A stretch of 64,000 bases of DNA. Source: FEN-1297 sp963710735. Its GTDB lineage: Bacteria; Bacteroidota; Ignavibacteria; Ignavibacteriales; Ignavibacteriaceae. Positions 27,243-36,033 of this stretch are shown piece by piece; within the stretch, counting starts at the first letter, position 1; each line of letters starts with the position of its first letter. Position numbers and translations under genes: made by a program. The notes beneath the pieces were generated by a model. It searched no databases, had not been told where the DNA came from, and worked only from the letters and a program-made list of their open reading frames with translations. The stretch spans positions 124,001 to 188,000 of the forward strand of contig CAVQBN010000004.1 of assembly GCA_963710735.1 (NCBI GenBank). Direction: 5' to 3'.

Positions 27243-28652
27243 TTAATTTATACTTTTGGCAGTACCGACTCGTTCCAACTTACCCCAGGTCATTCTAATA
27301 CCGAGGAATTCTTCAATTGTAGACATTGCCTTACATATATCGATTATCAGTATAAAAAACATCCTATAAATTATTGAATATCCCACAAGTCTGTACTCTT
27401 CCCTTTCAGCTGCAATACAATACAAAGCAGTCACTAGATCAAGCAGAGCTAAACCTGCCCACCAGAAAAAAATCAAATTTGAAAAACCAAATGCTAATGC
27501 TGCAACTATAAAAAATAAGTTTGCCGCAATATTCATTACCGGCCAAATTAAAGCTTCATAAAACATTGTCCATAAAATAAAAGTATCTCCAAAATTAATG
27601 CTGGGGTCAAACATTAATTTTTTATTTTTTCTTATTGATTGGAGGATACCACGTGTCCATCTATATCTTTGTTTTAATAGCTGCTGCAATTTTGCTGGAG
27701 CTTCAGTAAAAGAAATTGAATTCGGCTCGTAATATATTTTCCAACCATTTGCTAAAATTTTAAGCGTTAAATCTGCATCCTCTGCAAAAGTATCACTTGA
27801 ATAAAATCCCGCTTCCTCTATCGCTTTTCTTCTAAAAAATCCGATAGGGCCTGGGATAATATTTACTAACCTAACATAACTTTGAGCACTTCTAGCCATA
27901 TTTAAACCTTCAATGTACTCAAGAGCCTGCAGATCAGTGAATAATCTTCCTCTATTCAATACTTTTACATTCCCTGCAACCGCGCCAATTTCTCTGTTAA
28001 CAAAATGTCTAATTGCCAATTTTACAGAATCGGGAGATAACTGGGAATCACCGTCCATACAAAGAATTATTTCAGCTTTGGATAGTCTAATTCCGGCATT
28101 TAATGCTTTTGCTTTTCCGCCATTCGGCTTGCTAATTAAAGATATTTTTATGTCGTTATATTTTCCTCTTTGATATCCGACAAAAGCCTCAGCAACATTT
28201 TTAGTACTGTCGGTCGAACCATCATTAATAATTATTATTTCGTAATTAGCGTAATCTAATTGCAGTAAAGATGTGATGGAATCTTTAATTACTTTTTCTT
28301 CATTGTAAACGGGTACTAAAATGGAAACGAAAGGAAAGTATCCGCTTTCAGCAGGATTATAGGTATACTCATTTATATATAAATATGCTAACGAAAGTAT
28401 TGCAAAATAACGGAATAACAGGACAAACAGAAAAATAACCAGTGCGACAATAGTAGCATATTCTAACAAGGCCTTAAGACTTAAAACAGTCATCGGAAGT
28501 GTATAGATTATAACTAATACTAATAAAAGAGATAATAATCCATTTATAATAATTCTCCTAATGTACTTTCGATTTGTATTTTCTTCCTGCTGCGCTGGTT
28601 CTCTATTGTCTAGAATTAGTGTAGCACGATTTACTTCCTGATTTAATTGCAT
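27243..28652 (-). CDS. GT2-family membrane glycosyltransferase (PgaC/BcsA-like polysaccharide synthase)
   Basis: A 469-residue processive-type synthase. Two transmembrane helices near residues 32-90 precede the GT-A domain with VPVYNEE, NDGSTD, the DxD-type motif MDGDSQ, EDADLTLK and the processivity motif QRYRW (Q-x-x-R-W). At least three further helices follow to about residue 440. These features match PgaC/NodC/hyaluronan-synthase type enzymes that polymerise and extrude a beta-linked polysaccharide at the inner membrane; the sugar is not known. There is no PilZ domain, so any c-di-GMP control would be indirect. Confidence 0.9.
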   Translation of the reverse strand: MQLNQEVNRATLILDNREPAQQEENTNRKYIRRIIINGLLSLLLVLVIIYTLPMTVLSLKALLEYATIVALVIFLFVLLFRYFAILSLAYLYINEYTYNPAESGYFPFVSILVPVYNEEKVIKDSITSLLQLDYANYEIIIINDGSTDSTKNVAEAFVGYQRGKYNDIKISLISKPNGGKAKALNAGIRLSKAEIILCMDGDSQLSPDSVKLAIRHFVNREIGAVAGNVKVLNRGRLFTDLQALEYIEGLNMARSAQSYVRLVNIIPGPIGFFRRKAIEEAGFYSSDTFAEDADLTLKILANGWKIYYEPNSISFTEAPAKLQQLLKQRYRWTRGILQSIRKNKKLMFDPSINFGDTFILWTMFYEALIWPVMNIAANLFFIVAALAFGFSNLIFFWWAGLALLDLVTALYCIAAEREEYRLVGYSIIYRMFFILIIDICKAMSTIEEFLGIRMTWGKLERVGTAKSIN

Positions 28653-28740
28653 AGTATTTTAAAGCTTTTTTTAGCAATTGGTCAATAATAATGCCACCTA
28701 AAATCTTTATTTATAAACAATTAAGTGATGTTTTCCTTTC

Positions 28741-28760
28741 CCTATCTGTAACAGATTAGG
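28741..28760. promoter_or_regulatory. Palindrome upstream of the GT2 gene, candidate operator
   Basis: CCTATCTGT-A-ACAGAT(T)AGG: 9-bp arms with a one-base bulge and one-base centre, 89 bases upstream of the GT2 start. The short centre fits a dimeric protein site better than an RNA hairpin. No second copy was noticed. Confidence 0.35.
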
Positions 28761-29001
28761 ATAATAAACATCCATGTATCAAACTAAGTCAAAAATAATT
28801 ATTTGTTATTATTACAAAAAACTAATTTAAAACCAAAAAAAGTTTTCTAAAACCAGTTATTTAATAATATATATTTGCAAATATTGCTTCTGATTAACTT
28901 AAGCTTTAGATCTTAAAAAGCAATCATTATAATTGACTAATTAGTTTTAAGCAGATGAACCTTTAGATTAGAAATATTCTTTTAACTTCTTAAAAAATAT
29001 T

Positions 29002-29020
29002 TTATTTCAATTTGAAATAA
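29002..29020 (-). terminator. Terminator-like inverted repeat after the TPR/porin gene
   Basis: TTATTTCAA-T-TTGAAATAA has perfect 9-bp arms, 22 bases past the stop codon at 29042. On the - strand it is followed by AATATTTTTT. The stem is all A/T apart from one pair in each arm, so termination would be weak. Confidence 0.4.
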
Positions 29021-29041
29021 TTTAAAAAATCAAGTTTGATT

Positions 29042-31924
29042 TTATAATGCCCAGTATGCTGCTAGGCTTGCTGAAAATGAACTATAGCCAACCACATTCT
29101 GAAAGCTGCTTCCGCCGCTTATTCTTCCCTGAATTGTCAACCGATTAATTATTCGAACTGTTGCATTTGCATATGCTTGCCTGAGTATATAATTACTATT
29201 TTCAACAAATCCTATTAAACCGCCTATTGTAACAGTTGACTCTGAATTCTTTATAATGTCCCAATCAGCCCAAATGTTATGAGACGAATATGTTCTCGGT
29301 GAGAAATAATTTGTTGTAGAAATTCTAAATCCAGAGTTATAAAACTCATAGCCTAAAATAAAATCGGGGTAAAAATATTTACCAAGTCTTAAAGACAGGG
29401 TGTATCCATCATTGCCATCTTGAAAGCCGAAATTTGAATAACCGGCTGAAAATTTTATCCCTGATTTAGTTTGATAATATCCGCCTAATCGAAATAGATT
29501 TGCGTTTAATCTTGTACCTATTAAATATGGTGCATAAATTATTTGAGATGCATCCAGCTTGGAATAATTACCATAAATTGAATAATGATTTGTTACCTCC
29601 GAACGAATGAAAATATCTGCAATCGATCGTTGTAATGAATTGGGATAATAAGCATTGCCTAAATTTACTCCGAAAGTTAAACTTTCAGATAATCTAAATG
29701 TTAGCCCAAACCTAACAGTATTTGCATTGATTTGCGAAGTATCAGATTTCAAGTTGGTCCTAAATGCTTCAGCTCCAATAGATAAAAAAGTAGTTAATCC
29801 TAAATCGACTCTAAGTCCTTCAATATTATTGATGATTCCTATATTGTCCGAATAATATGAACCATAAGGTGTTATTAAGGTATAAGTGGGAAAAGATGTT
29901 AACATCCCTCTAAAACCTGTGACAGGCAACCATTTGTAGCGCTGTTGTACTATTGCAGTTTGCGTCGAATCTAATTTCATCTGCTTTTCCATTCTGTCGT
30001 AAACATCTCTAGCTTTATTATATTCTTTCATCCGGACATAAGAATCACCGAGATAAAGAGAAACATAAAAATTATCAGGCTGTTTCTTTTCAAGTCTTTC
30101 AAAACTTGAGAGTGCATTAATTGAATCACCCATGGCATAATAAGTTGTAGCTCTTGAGTAATCGATGTTAAAGTCGTAATTGTTATTTAATAATTCAGTA
30201 TAAATATTAACAGCTTTTTGATAATTACCGGCGCATACATTTACATCAGCAAATTCTTTTTCAATTATAGGATTAGACGGAGAATTTTTTAAAAATTCTT
30301 CATATTTAGATAATGCTTCTTTACATTTATTTGATGCATATAATTTTTCAGCTTCATTAAGGATTGCATAATCTTTTTCCTGCTTATATCTAAATTGGTT
30401 AAGAGTTAATGCAGATTGAAGGCTTTTTAGTTGAGAACTATTTGGATTGATAGCTTTGACCTTATCAATATAATTTTCAGCAAGCGCAAAATCGTTTTGC
30501 TGCATATTAATAAAACTCATGGCTACCAAAGCTCTAAGATTATCAGGTTCTTTAGATAATACATCTTTGAGATATTTTTTAGCTTCATCAAAGTTTTGTC
30601 CTGTCCAACCATCAAGCTCAGCCATAAATAATTGGTATTTTAAATTATTGGGCTCCAGCGCGATAAGATGTTTTACAGTTTCTTGTGCTTTGAAATAATC
30701 ACGATTGTTTGCTTCAACTTCAGCATAGTTATATAAGATGTCTTTATCATCAGGAAATTTGCTTAAATAATTTTCAAATACTGCCATTGCGGAATCATAT
30801 TCCTGAAGTTTATTATACGCCTGACCTAATTTTAAAACTGCAATTTTACTTGAAGAGTCTTTAGCTAAAACTCCTTTATATTTAATAATCTGTGCAGAAT
30901 AATAAACGGTTTGAAGTGAATCCACTACTTGCGAAATTTGGGCAACCTGAGTTGAGTCATACTTTATATTTACAAGAATTTGTATTTGCTGATTTGCCTC
31001 TTCAAAACGATTAGCTTTATATAATTCTTTGATTAATCTTAATCTAATTTTATTATAAGTAGGATTTTTCTTTAAAATTCGATAGTCTCTATCAATAGGA
31101 TAAACAAACCTGGACCTTCCGAAAGATAATCCGTAATTATAATATTTATAAGCTGTATCGTTTATAGTATAAACATAACCTTTCCCTTTTGCTAAATCCA
31201 AACCGTCAATAGCTTCTTTGAAGTATGGTTTTAGTGCAAGCGCATTTTCGAAGGCTTTTACAGATGTTTTATATTTTCCCAACCATAATGAAAAGTAGCC
31301 AAACTTTGACCAAAGCCTTTGGTCATTCGGATATTCTTCTGTATACTTCTTTAGAATAGGCCAGCCTTTTGCTATATGATTATTTTTTCCTAAAATTTCA
31401 GAGTACCTGATTATTTCATCGGGAGAAGCGTGTGCGAGAGTTAAATACTTATCATACCATTCCTCAGCAACCAACCATTTACCTAAATTCTTATAAGCTT
31501 TACCAATAGCTAAAAAATTATCTGGATCTTTAGGATTTATAGCAACTTCTCTTTTATAACCTTCAATTTCATTATATAATAATTTGTACCAGGAATTAGT
31601 TGCGCGGTTGAGATTGGAATTTATATCTGAATTGTTAGGTTCAAGTTTATAAGCTAATCGATAATCATAAACTGCGTCTTCAAAGCGTTGTTGTTTTTCA
31701 TAACAAAGCCCGAGAAGATTATAACCATAGGCTTCTTGAGGATGTGCGGAAATATATTTATTAAGAAGATCTATGGCTTCACCGTAACGGCCGGAACGCA
31801 TTTCACTTTGCGCTTCCGTTTTTATATCATTAATTTGATTTTGAGCTTTAACTGAGAAGCATAGTCCTAAAAATAGAAAAAATATAACAGTACTGATTGC
31901 ATTTTGTTTCATTGAAACATTCAA
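29042..31924 (-). CDS. TPR-repeat protein with C-terminal outer-membrane beta-barrel (PgaA/YaiO-like)
   Basis: A 960-residue exported protein. A signal peptide (ISTVIFFLFLGLCFSVKAQ) is followed by tandem TPR units from about residue 30 to 680 (for example GYNLLGLCYEKQQRFEDAVYDYRLAYKLEPNN). The last 280 residues are beta-rich with alternating aromatic strands ending FSASLAAYWAL, an outer-membrane barrel similar to YaiO and the PgaA/BcsC porin ends. The layout is that of secretion porins carrying a nascent polysaccharide across the outer membrane. It starts directly next to the stop of the KaiC-like gene. Confidence 0.85.
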   Translation of the reverse strand: MNVSMKQNAISTVIFFLFLGLCFSVKAQNQINDIKTEAQSEMRSGRYGEAIDLLNKYISAHPQEAYGYNLLGLCYEKQQRFEDAVYDYRLAYKLEPNNSDINSNLNRATNSWYKLLYNEIEGYKREVAINPKDPDNFLAIGKAYKNLGKWLVAEEWYDKYLTLAHASPDEIIRYSEILGKNNHIAKGWPILKKYTEEYPNDQRLWSKFGYFSLWLGKYKTSVKAFENALALKPYFKEAIDGLDLAKGKGYVYTINDTAYKYYNYGLSFGRSRFVYPIDRDYRILKKNPTYNKIRLRLIKELYKANRFEEANQQIQILVNIKYDSTQVAQISQVVDSLQTVYYSAQIIKYKGVLAKDSSSKIAVLKLGQAYNKLQEYDSAMAVFENYLSKFPDDKDILYNYAEVEANNRDYFKAQETVKHLIALEPNNLKYQLFMAELDGWTGQNFDEAKKYLKDVLSKEPDNLRALVAMSFINMQQNDFALAENYIDKVKAINPNSSQLKSLQSALTLNQFRYKQEKDYAILNEAEKLYASNKCKEALSKYEEFLKNSPSNPIIEKEFADVNVCAGNYQKAVNIYTELLNNNYDFNIDYSRATTYYAMGDSINALSSFERLEKKQPDNFYVSLYLGDSYVRMKEYNKARDVYDRMEKQMKLDSTQTAIVQQRYKWLPVTGFRGMLTSFPTYTLITPYGSYYSDNIGIINNIEGLRVDLGLTTFLSIGAEAFRTNLKSDTSQINANTVRFGLTFRLSESLTFGVNLGNAYYPNSLQRSIADIFIRSEVTNHYSIYGNYSKLDASQIIYAPYLIGTRLNANLFRLGGYYQTKSGIKFSAGYSNFGFQDGNDGYTLSLRLGKYFYPDFILGYEFYNSGFRISTTNYFSPRTYSSHNIWADWDIIKNSESTVTIGGLIGFVENSNYILRQAYANATVRIINRLTIQGRISGGSSFQNVVGYSSFSASLAAYWAL

Positions 31925-33169
31925 TTAGTAAATTCCTAATTTATTCTTCTCCGAGCCATTTTCAGATAGAAGACGATCCATTATACTGTCAGCATTTTGA
32001 ATGCGTTCGTCAACTTTAATTGAATAAACGGCAATGTATTGAGTAACATTTGTCAGATATACAGAATCATGAATAGGAAGATTACTTTTTATTTTTGCAA
32101 TAATTGCATTTATCCCCTTTGGATCTTCTTTAGTAGCCAGCACAATTACTTTATTATCAATCAGGCAAATCTTATCTTTTTTCTCAGTAGAAAGTCTAAT
32201 TGCATTTTGCAATTGAGTTAGAGTAAGTAGTCCCAAACTTTCTGCTGTAGCATCTAATTTAAAAGAAATAACCGTAAACAATTGTCCGGTACTTTTATAT
32301 AGCGCTATTTGATTATTCAATATTAAATAAAAATCACTTTCCGAATAATAATTAGGAAACGAATACTGTTCTTCTTCTGTATATATTTCAGCTAATGATT
32401 TATATTTCTGATGTGTTTCTTTAGTAGAGGGAGCTGTATATTTTGAAATGGTTTGTTTCGGGCGATAATCTGTAGTTAACCCTTTATAAGGCTCAATAAA
32501 ATAATTAGAAGTAAACTTCCCCTCCGGATGCCCGATATTTGGAGTGATAGTTATAGTCCCTCCTTTTATTTGATTAACTTCATCTTCATTTTTCTGCAGA
32601 TAAATAATTCCTGTAGAAGATGCAGCAATTGCATCCACAATTGAGTTAGTTAAAGGTGAAACTGGATCACCCAGCAAGAATAAATTCGTGATACCGTTTT
32701 CCTCGATTCTTTCTACGGTTTGACCGAATACTTCTTTAAGTAAATGAATATCATTAAACCCAATAAAGGGCGTTAATTCATCAAATACGATTTTATTAGG
32801 CTGATATTGTTCTACAAGAGCGATAATATCATTTAAATATTCTACAAGAAAATTATCGGCATTATCGACTTCATATAAATCGGATGGTGAGGCTACTCTG
32901 ACAACAATTATAAAATTCTGATTCATATAATGCTGTAAATCGAAATCTATAGAAGCTGCTTGTATCATTAAATCTTTTGGACGCATGCTTGTAAAGTAGA
33001 GGCATACCTCTTTTTTACTTGCACACTCCATGGCAAATTGAAGACCAAGAAGAGTTCGCCCGGATTTTTTAGGTCCTATTAATAAATAGGTACCCCCTCT
33101 ATAAAATCCTCCCCAGGCATTGTCTATAAAAGAGATGCCGGAAGGTAACAGCTGTATTTTATTTTTCAT
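31925..33169 (-). CDS. KaiC-like RecA-fold protein with Walker A Lys replaced, fused to a degenerate GGDEF-like domain
   Basis: A 414-residue protein. Residues 1-220 follow the KaiC/RecA pattern (GISFIDNAWGGFYRGGTYLLIGPKKSGRT, then NKIVFDELTPF as Walker B). The P-loop GPKKSGRT has Arg in place of Lys, and the paired catalytic Glu of KaiC (FxxEE) is replaced in FTSMRPKDLM, so ATP hydrolysis is doubtful. Residues about 265-395 match a GGDEF fold by eye (LILNNQIALYKSTGQLFTVISFKLD...), with LIDNKVIVL where GGDEF should be, so it would not make c-di-GMP. It starts the polysaccharide operon with no gap to the porin gene. A sensory or scaffold role in control of polymer synthesis is inferred. Confidence 0.68.
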   Translation of the reverse strand: MKNKIQLLPSGISFIDNAWGGFYRGGTYLLIGPKKSGRTLLGLQFAMECASKKEVCLYFTSMRPKDLMIQAASIDFDLQHYMNQNFIIVVRVASPSDLYEVDNADNFLVEYLNDIIALVEQYQPNKIVFDELTPFIGFNDIHLLKEVFGQTVERIEENGITNLFLLGDPVSPLTNSIVDAIAASSTGIIYLQKNEDEVNQIKGGTITITPNIGHPEGKFTSNYFIEPYKGLTTDYRPKQTISKYTAPSTKETHQKYKSLAEIYTEEEQYSFPNYYSESDFYLILNNQIALYKSTGQLFTVISFKLDATAESLGLLTLTQLQNAIRLSTEKKDKICLIDNKVIVLATKEDPKGINAIIAKIKSNLPIHDSVYLTNVTQYIAVYSIKVDERIQNADSIMDRLLSENGSEKNKLGIY

Positions 33170-33621
33170 AACCTCATCACATTTTTTTGTAAACTAGCCA
33201 AATTTTATGCCGAAATTAAGTACTATTAAATCCTAAATTTATACGTACGTAATAGTTTATTTTGATCTAAATAGAGACAAGTAATTACTAGTGTATTATA
33301 ATGTTACAATTGAAATTTGCTTCAATTTTTGCTGAAAATTAGGAAAATTTTACAGCAAAGATATAATTGAAGCAATGAATTATTGATTTGCAATGGAAAA
33401 TAATTCTTTCTCAATTCATGATATTTCCCTAGCATTTGATCTTATAGAATTTAAGTTCATTAATCTGAAATAAGAAGTGCACTTCAAACTTCATAATTAA
33501 ATGATTATTAATAATTTTTTATGGTGGTGATTGGCTTTTATTTGAAAAAGATTTATTAAGGCATGAATAAGATCTTTGATTTTTTTCAATAAAAAATATA
33601 TTAAGGAATAGTTTTCAAACT
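33170..33621. other. 452-base intergenic region
   Basis: AT-rich stretch between the REC gene and the KaiC-like gene, both - strand. It probably holds the promoter of the KaiC-like/porin operon, since no other start site would serve. A TACGTACGTA palindrome at 33242-33251 is the only distinctive feature; no ORF or RNA structure is convincing. Confidence 0.5.
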
Positions 33622-34002
33622 CTAAATGTATTTTTCAACTACTCCCAACAAAGTCGATTTTTCCACGGGTTTCGGTAAATAATCATCGGCGCCGAGCTTT
33701 AGAAATTTCTCTCTGTCTCCTTTAAGCGCATATGCAGTTATAACAATTATCGGGATTTTCTCCAGTTTAGGCGTCGTCCGGATTTCCTGTATTACATCTT
33801 CACCAGTCAATTCACCTGGAAGATGTATATCTAAAAGAAGAACATCATAAGGTTCTTTTTTCAACCTTTCTAATCCCTTCTCGGCATTTTCAGCAATTTC
33901 CACTGAATATTTATCTCTTAAATAAACCTTAAAAATTAATTGAGTTTCAATGTTATCTTCAATTAAAAGTAATTTTTTCTTCTCGCCTAATTTATCAGTC
34001 AT
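33622..34002 (-). CDS. Single-domain response regulator (REC only)
   Basis: A 126-residue CheY-like receiver. The acidic pocket is at LLIEDN, the phosphoacceptor Asp in LLLDIHLPGE, the Thr in VITAYAL and the Lys in PKPVEKS. No output domain exists. The sequence is close in style to the C-terminal REC of the hybrid sensor at 21121 (compare TAYxLxGDxEKF in both), suggesting they share a phosphorelay. It is downstream of the FA-hydroxylase-like gene and upstream of the polysaccharide operon on the same strand. Confidence 0.93.
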   Translation of the reverse strand: MTDKLGEKKKLLLIEDNIETQLIFKVYLRDKYSVEIAENAEKGLERLKKEPYDVLLLDIHLPGELTGEDVIQEIRTTPKLEKIPIIVITAYALKGDREKFLKLGADDYLPKPVEKSTLLGVVEKYI

Positions 34003-34052
34003 TTAAAATCAGAGGTTATATTTTTAATAAAATTAATTTTTAGGAAATAGAT

Positions 34053-34724
34053 TTATTTAATCGATTCCACGCCCACACTTTTTTCATCATTCTCATCTTT
34101 AGCTTTAGGAAAACCGGTGCCGACAATATAATCCCACATAGGAGAACTAACCCCGTACCCTAATTCTGGATTTTGGAAATGATGTCTCATATGATGTTTT
34201 TTCAGAGCTAACCAAAACTTATTATGTATATTGAAATGATGAACTGCATAATGTGTCATATCATAAAAAAGATACCCGACTAAAAAGCCCACAAAAAACG
34301 GAGAGACAAAACTTTTTCCAAGTATCACTTCGAATAGGAAATAAAATAAAACTGCCAGAGGAACACTTACGGATGGCGGCATTACGAGACGACGTGAGTC
34401 CATTGGATAATCGTGATGAACTCCATGGAAAATAAAATGTATTTTTTGACCAAATTTAGATTTCGCATTAAAATGAAATATAAACCTGTGCAAAGTATAT
34501 TCCGCAAACGACCATATAAATATGCCAAGAACAATTAGAAATAAAATATTTGTTAAAGATATTTGAAATTCAATTGATTTATAAATAAAAAAAGTAATAA
34601 CAGGAACAAATACAATTAATGGAACTGCCGGGTGAACTTTTGAAAGGGACTCCATAAAATCACTTTTAAACATTCTTACGGTAACATCTTTATTCGAAAC
34701 AAAATTCTTAGTCATAGTTAACAA
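34053..34724 (-). CDS. Sterol desaturase/fatty acid hydroxylase family protein
   Basis: A 223-residue membrane di-iron oxygenase. The four histidine boxes are visible: HRFIFHF, HGVHHD, HYAVHH and KKHHMRHH, with hydrophobic helices between. The arrangement resembles fatty-acid 2-hydroxylases acting on sphingolipids or other membrane lipids. It needs oxygen, which implies at least occasional exposure to air. 50 bases downstream lies the REC gene, perhaps cotranscribed. Confidence 0.88.
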   Translation of the reverse strand: MLTMTKNFVSNKDVTVRMFKSDFMESLSKVHPAVPLIVFVPVITFFIYKSIEFQISLTNILFLIVLGIFIWSFAEYTLHRFIFHFNAKSKFGQKIHFIFHGVHHDYPMDSRRLVMPPSVSVPLAVLFYFLFEVILGKSFVSPFFVGFLVGYLFYDMTHYAVHHFNIHNKFWLALKKHHMRHHFQNPELGYGVSSPMWDYIVGTGFPKAKDENDEKSVGVESIK

Positions 34725-34859
34725 CTCCTCCCATCTTCATTATTTAGCGGTAAATTTAACAATTTTTTGTTAATAAAAAATTAATAAATTTATGTGTCTA
34801 TAATTGTAATCACATAAAATGGGATATAAAATTAAATTTATTCAAATTTGTAATTATTT

Positions 34860-35999
34860 TTACACTATCTTTTTTATACCTATTCCAGGTAAATCACTTA
34901 ATGTAACTTTACCGTTAATAACTTTGGTTCCTTCATAAATATCATTACTTATCAATAAAGCGCCATCTAAATCAGCCCAATCGACTAAAGGAGAAAGATG
35001 CGAAGCGGCAGAAATAGCACATGATGTTTCAGTCATGCAACCAAGCATTACTTTCATGTCTAATGCTCTTGCTAATATTATCATCTTATATGCTTCCCTC
35101 ATTCCCGTACATTTCATAAGTTTGATATTAATTCCGGAAAATACACCGTGAACTTTTGTTATATCACCAAGTCTCTGAACTGATTCATCCGCTATTGTCG
35201 GCAAAGGGCTCATTTCGGTCAGCCAGGCTAAATCATCGATTTGAGTTTTCGGCATTGGTTGTTCTACAAAAAGTACGTTCCTTTCATTTAACCAATTAAT
35301 CATTTCAAGCGCAAAATCTTTATCCTTCCAGCCTTGATTTACATCTACCGTAATCGGCTTATCTGTAACCGACCTGATAGTTTCAATCATTTCTTTATCA
35401 GTATCACGACCTAATTTAACTTTCAGTACTTTGAATTCTTGAGCTTCTTTAACTTTTTGTCTAACCACTTCAGGAGTATCAATTCCAATTGTAAATGAAG
35501 TATATGGAGTTTTTTCTTTATTTAATCCCCAGATATTGTACCATGGTTGATTTAATAATTTACCAATTAAATCATGAAGAGCAATATCAATAGACGCTTT
35601 AGCAGCTGGATTGCCTGGAGCAATTGCATCTATTTCACTTAAAATAGTTTCAAGATCAAAAACATTTTCATATTTAGAAAGATTCACTTTTGAAAGAAAA
35701 TCCAGAACAGTTTGATGAGATTCACCCAAGTATGGAGGCATAGAAGCCTCTCCGTAACCTATAATTCCGTCGTATTCAATTTCTGTTAATACCACGGGTG
35801 TTGTCGATCTAGAATTTGTAGCTACGGTAAAAACATGTTTTAGTTCTAATGTATAAGGTTTGTATCTAAATTTTAATTTTCCGGCCATTTTATTACCATT
35901 TAAATTTTTTGAAAATAAATTAGAATTGTAACCGGACATAAGCATAGAACCTGCCAACAGACCGGTAGTTTTAAAAAAATCCCTTCTATTTTGTTTCAT
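34860..35999 (-). CDS. Dipeptide epimerase (enolase superfamily) with Tat-like signal
   Basis: A 379-residue member of the mandelate racemase/muconate lactonizing group, likely L-Ala-D/L-Glu epimerase. Catalytic Lys are in KVLKVKLG (KxK), metal ligands in VDVNQGW, EQPMP and ADESV, and the other Lys in GINIKLMKCTG. The N-terminus MKQNRRDFFKTTG plus a hydrophobic run is a twin-arginine export signal, unusual for an enzyme usually found in the cytoplasm. It directly follows the NlpC/P60 gene (35 bases), which would release the dipeptide substrate. Confidence 0.85.
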   Translation of the reverse strand: MKQNRRDFFKTTGLLAGSMLMSGYNSNLFSKNLNGNKMAGKLKFRYKPYTLELKHVFTVATNSRSTTPVVLTEIEYDGIIGYGEASMPPYLGESHQTVLDFLSKVNLSKYENVFDLETILSEIDAIAPGNPAAKASIDIALHDLIGKLLNQPWYNIWGLNKEKTPYTSFTIGIDTPEVVRQKVKEAQEFKVLKVKLGRDTDKEMIETIRSVTDKPITVDVNQGWKDKDFALEMINWLNERNVLFVEQPMPKTQIDDLAWLTEMSPLPTIADESVQRLGDITKVHGVFSGINIKLMKCTGMREAYKMIILARALDMKVMLGCMTETSCAISAASHLSPLVDWADLDGALLISNDIYEGTKVINGKVTLSDLPGIGIKKIV

Positions 36000-36033
36000 A
36001 ATCCCCTCTTATAAAATCTATATAAGTGAATTT

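Larger units (their letters stand above)
28653..29041. other. 389-base intergenic region with two inverted repeats
   Basis: Separates the TPR/porin gene from the GT2 gene on the same strand, so the locus is probably two transcription units. It holds a palindrome at 28741-28760 and a terminator-like repeat at 29002-29020. No coding sequence seen. Confidence 0.6.

Noticed and set aside
33242..33251. TACGTACGTA palindrome
   Set aside because: Ten-base palindrome of this simple form is likely by chance in a 64 kb window and no second copy was noticed.
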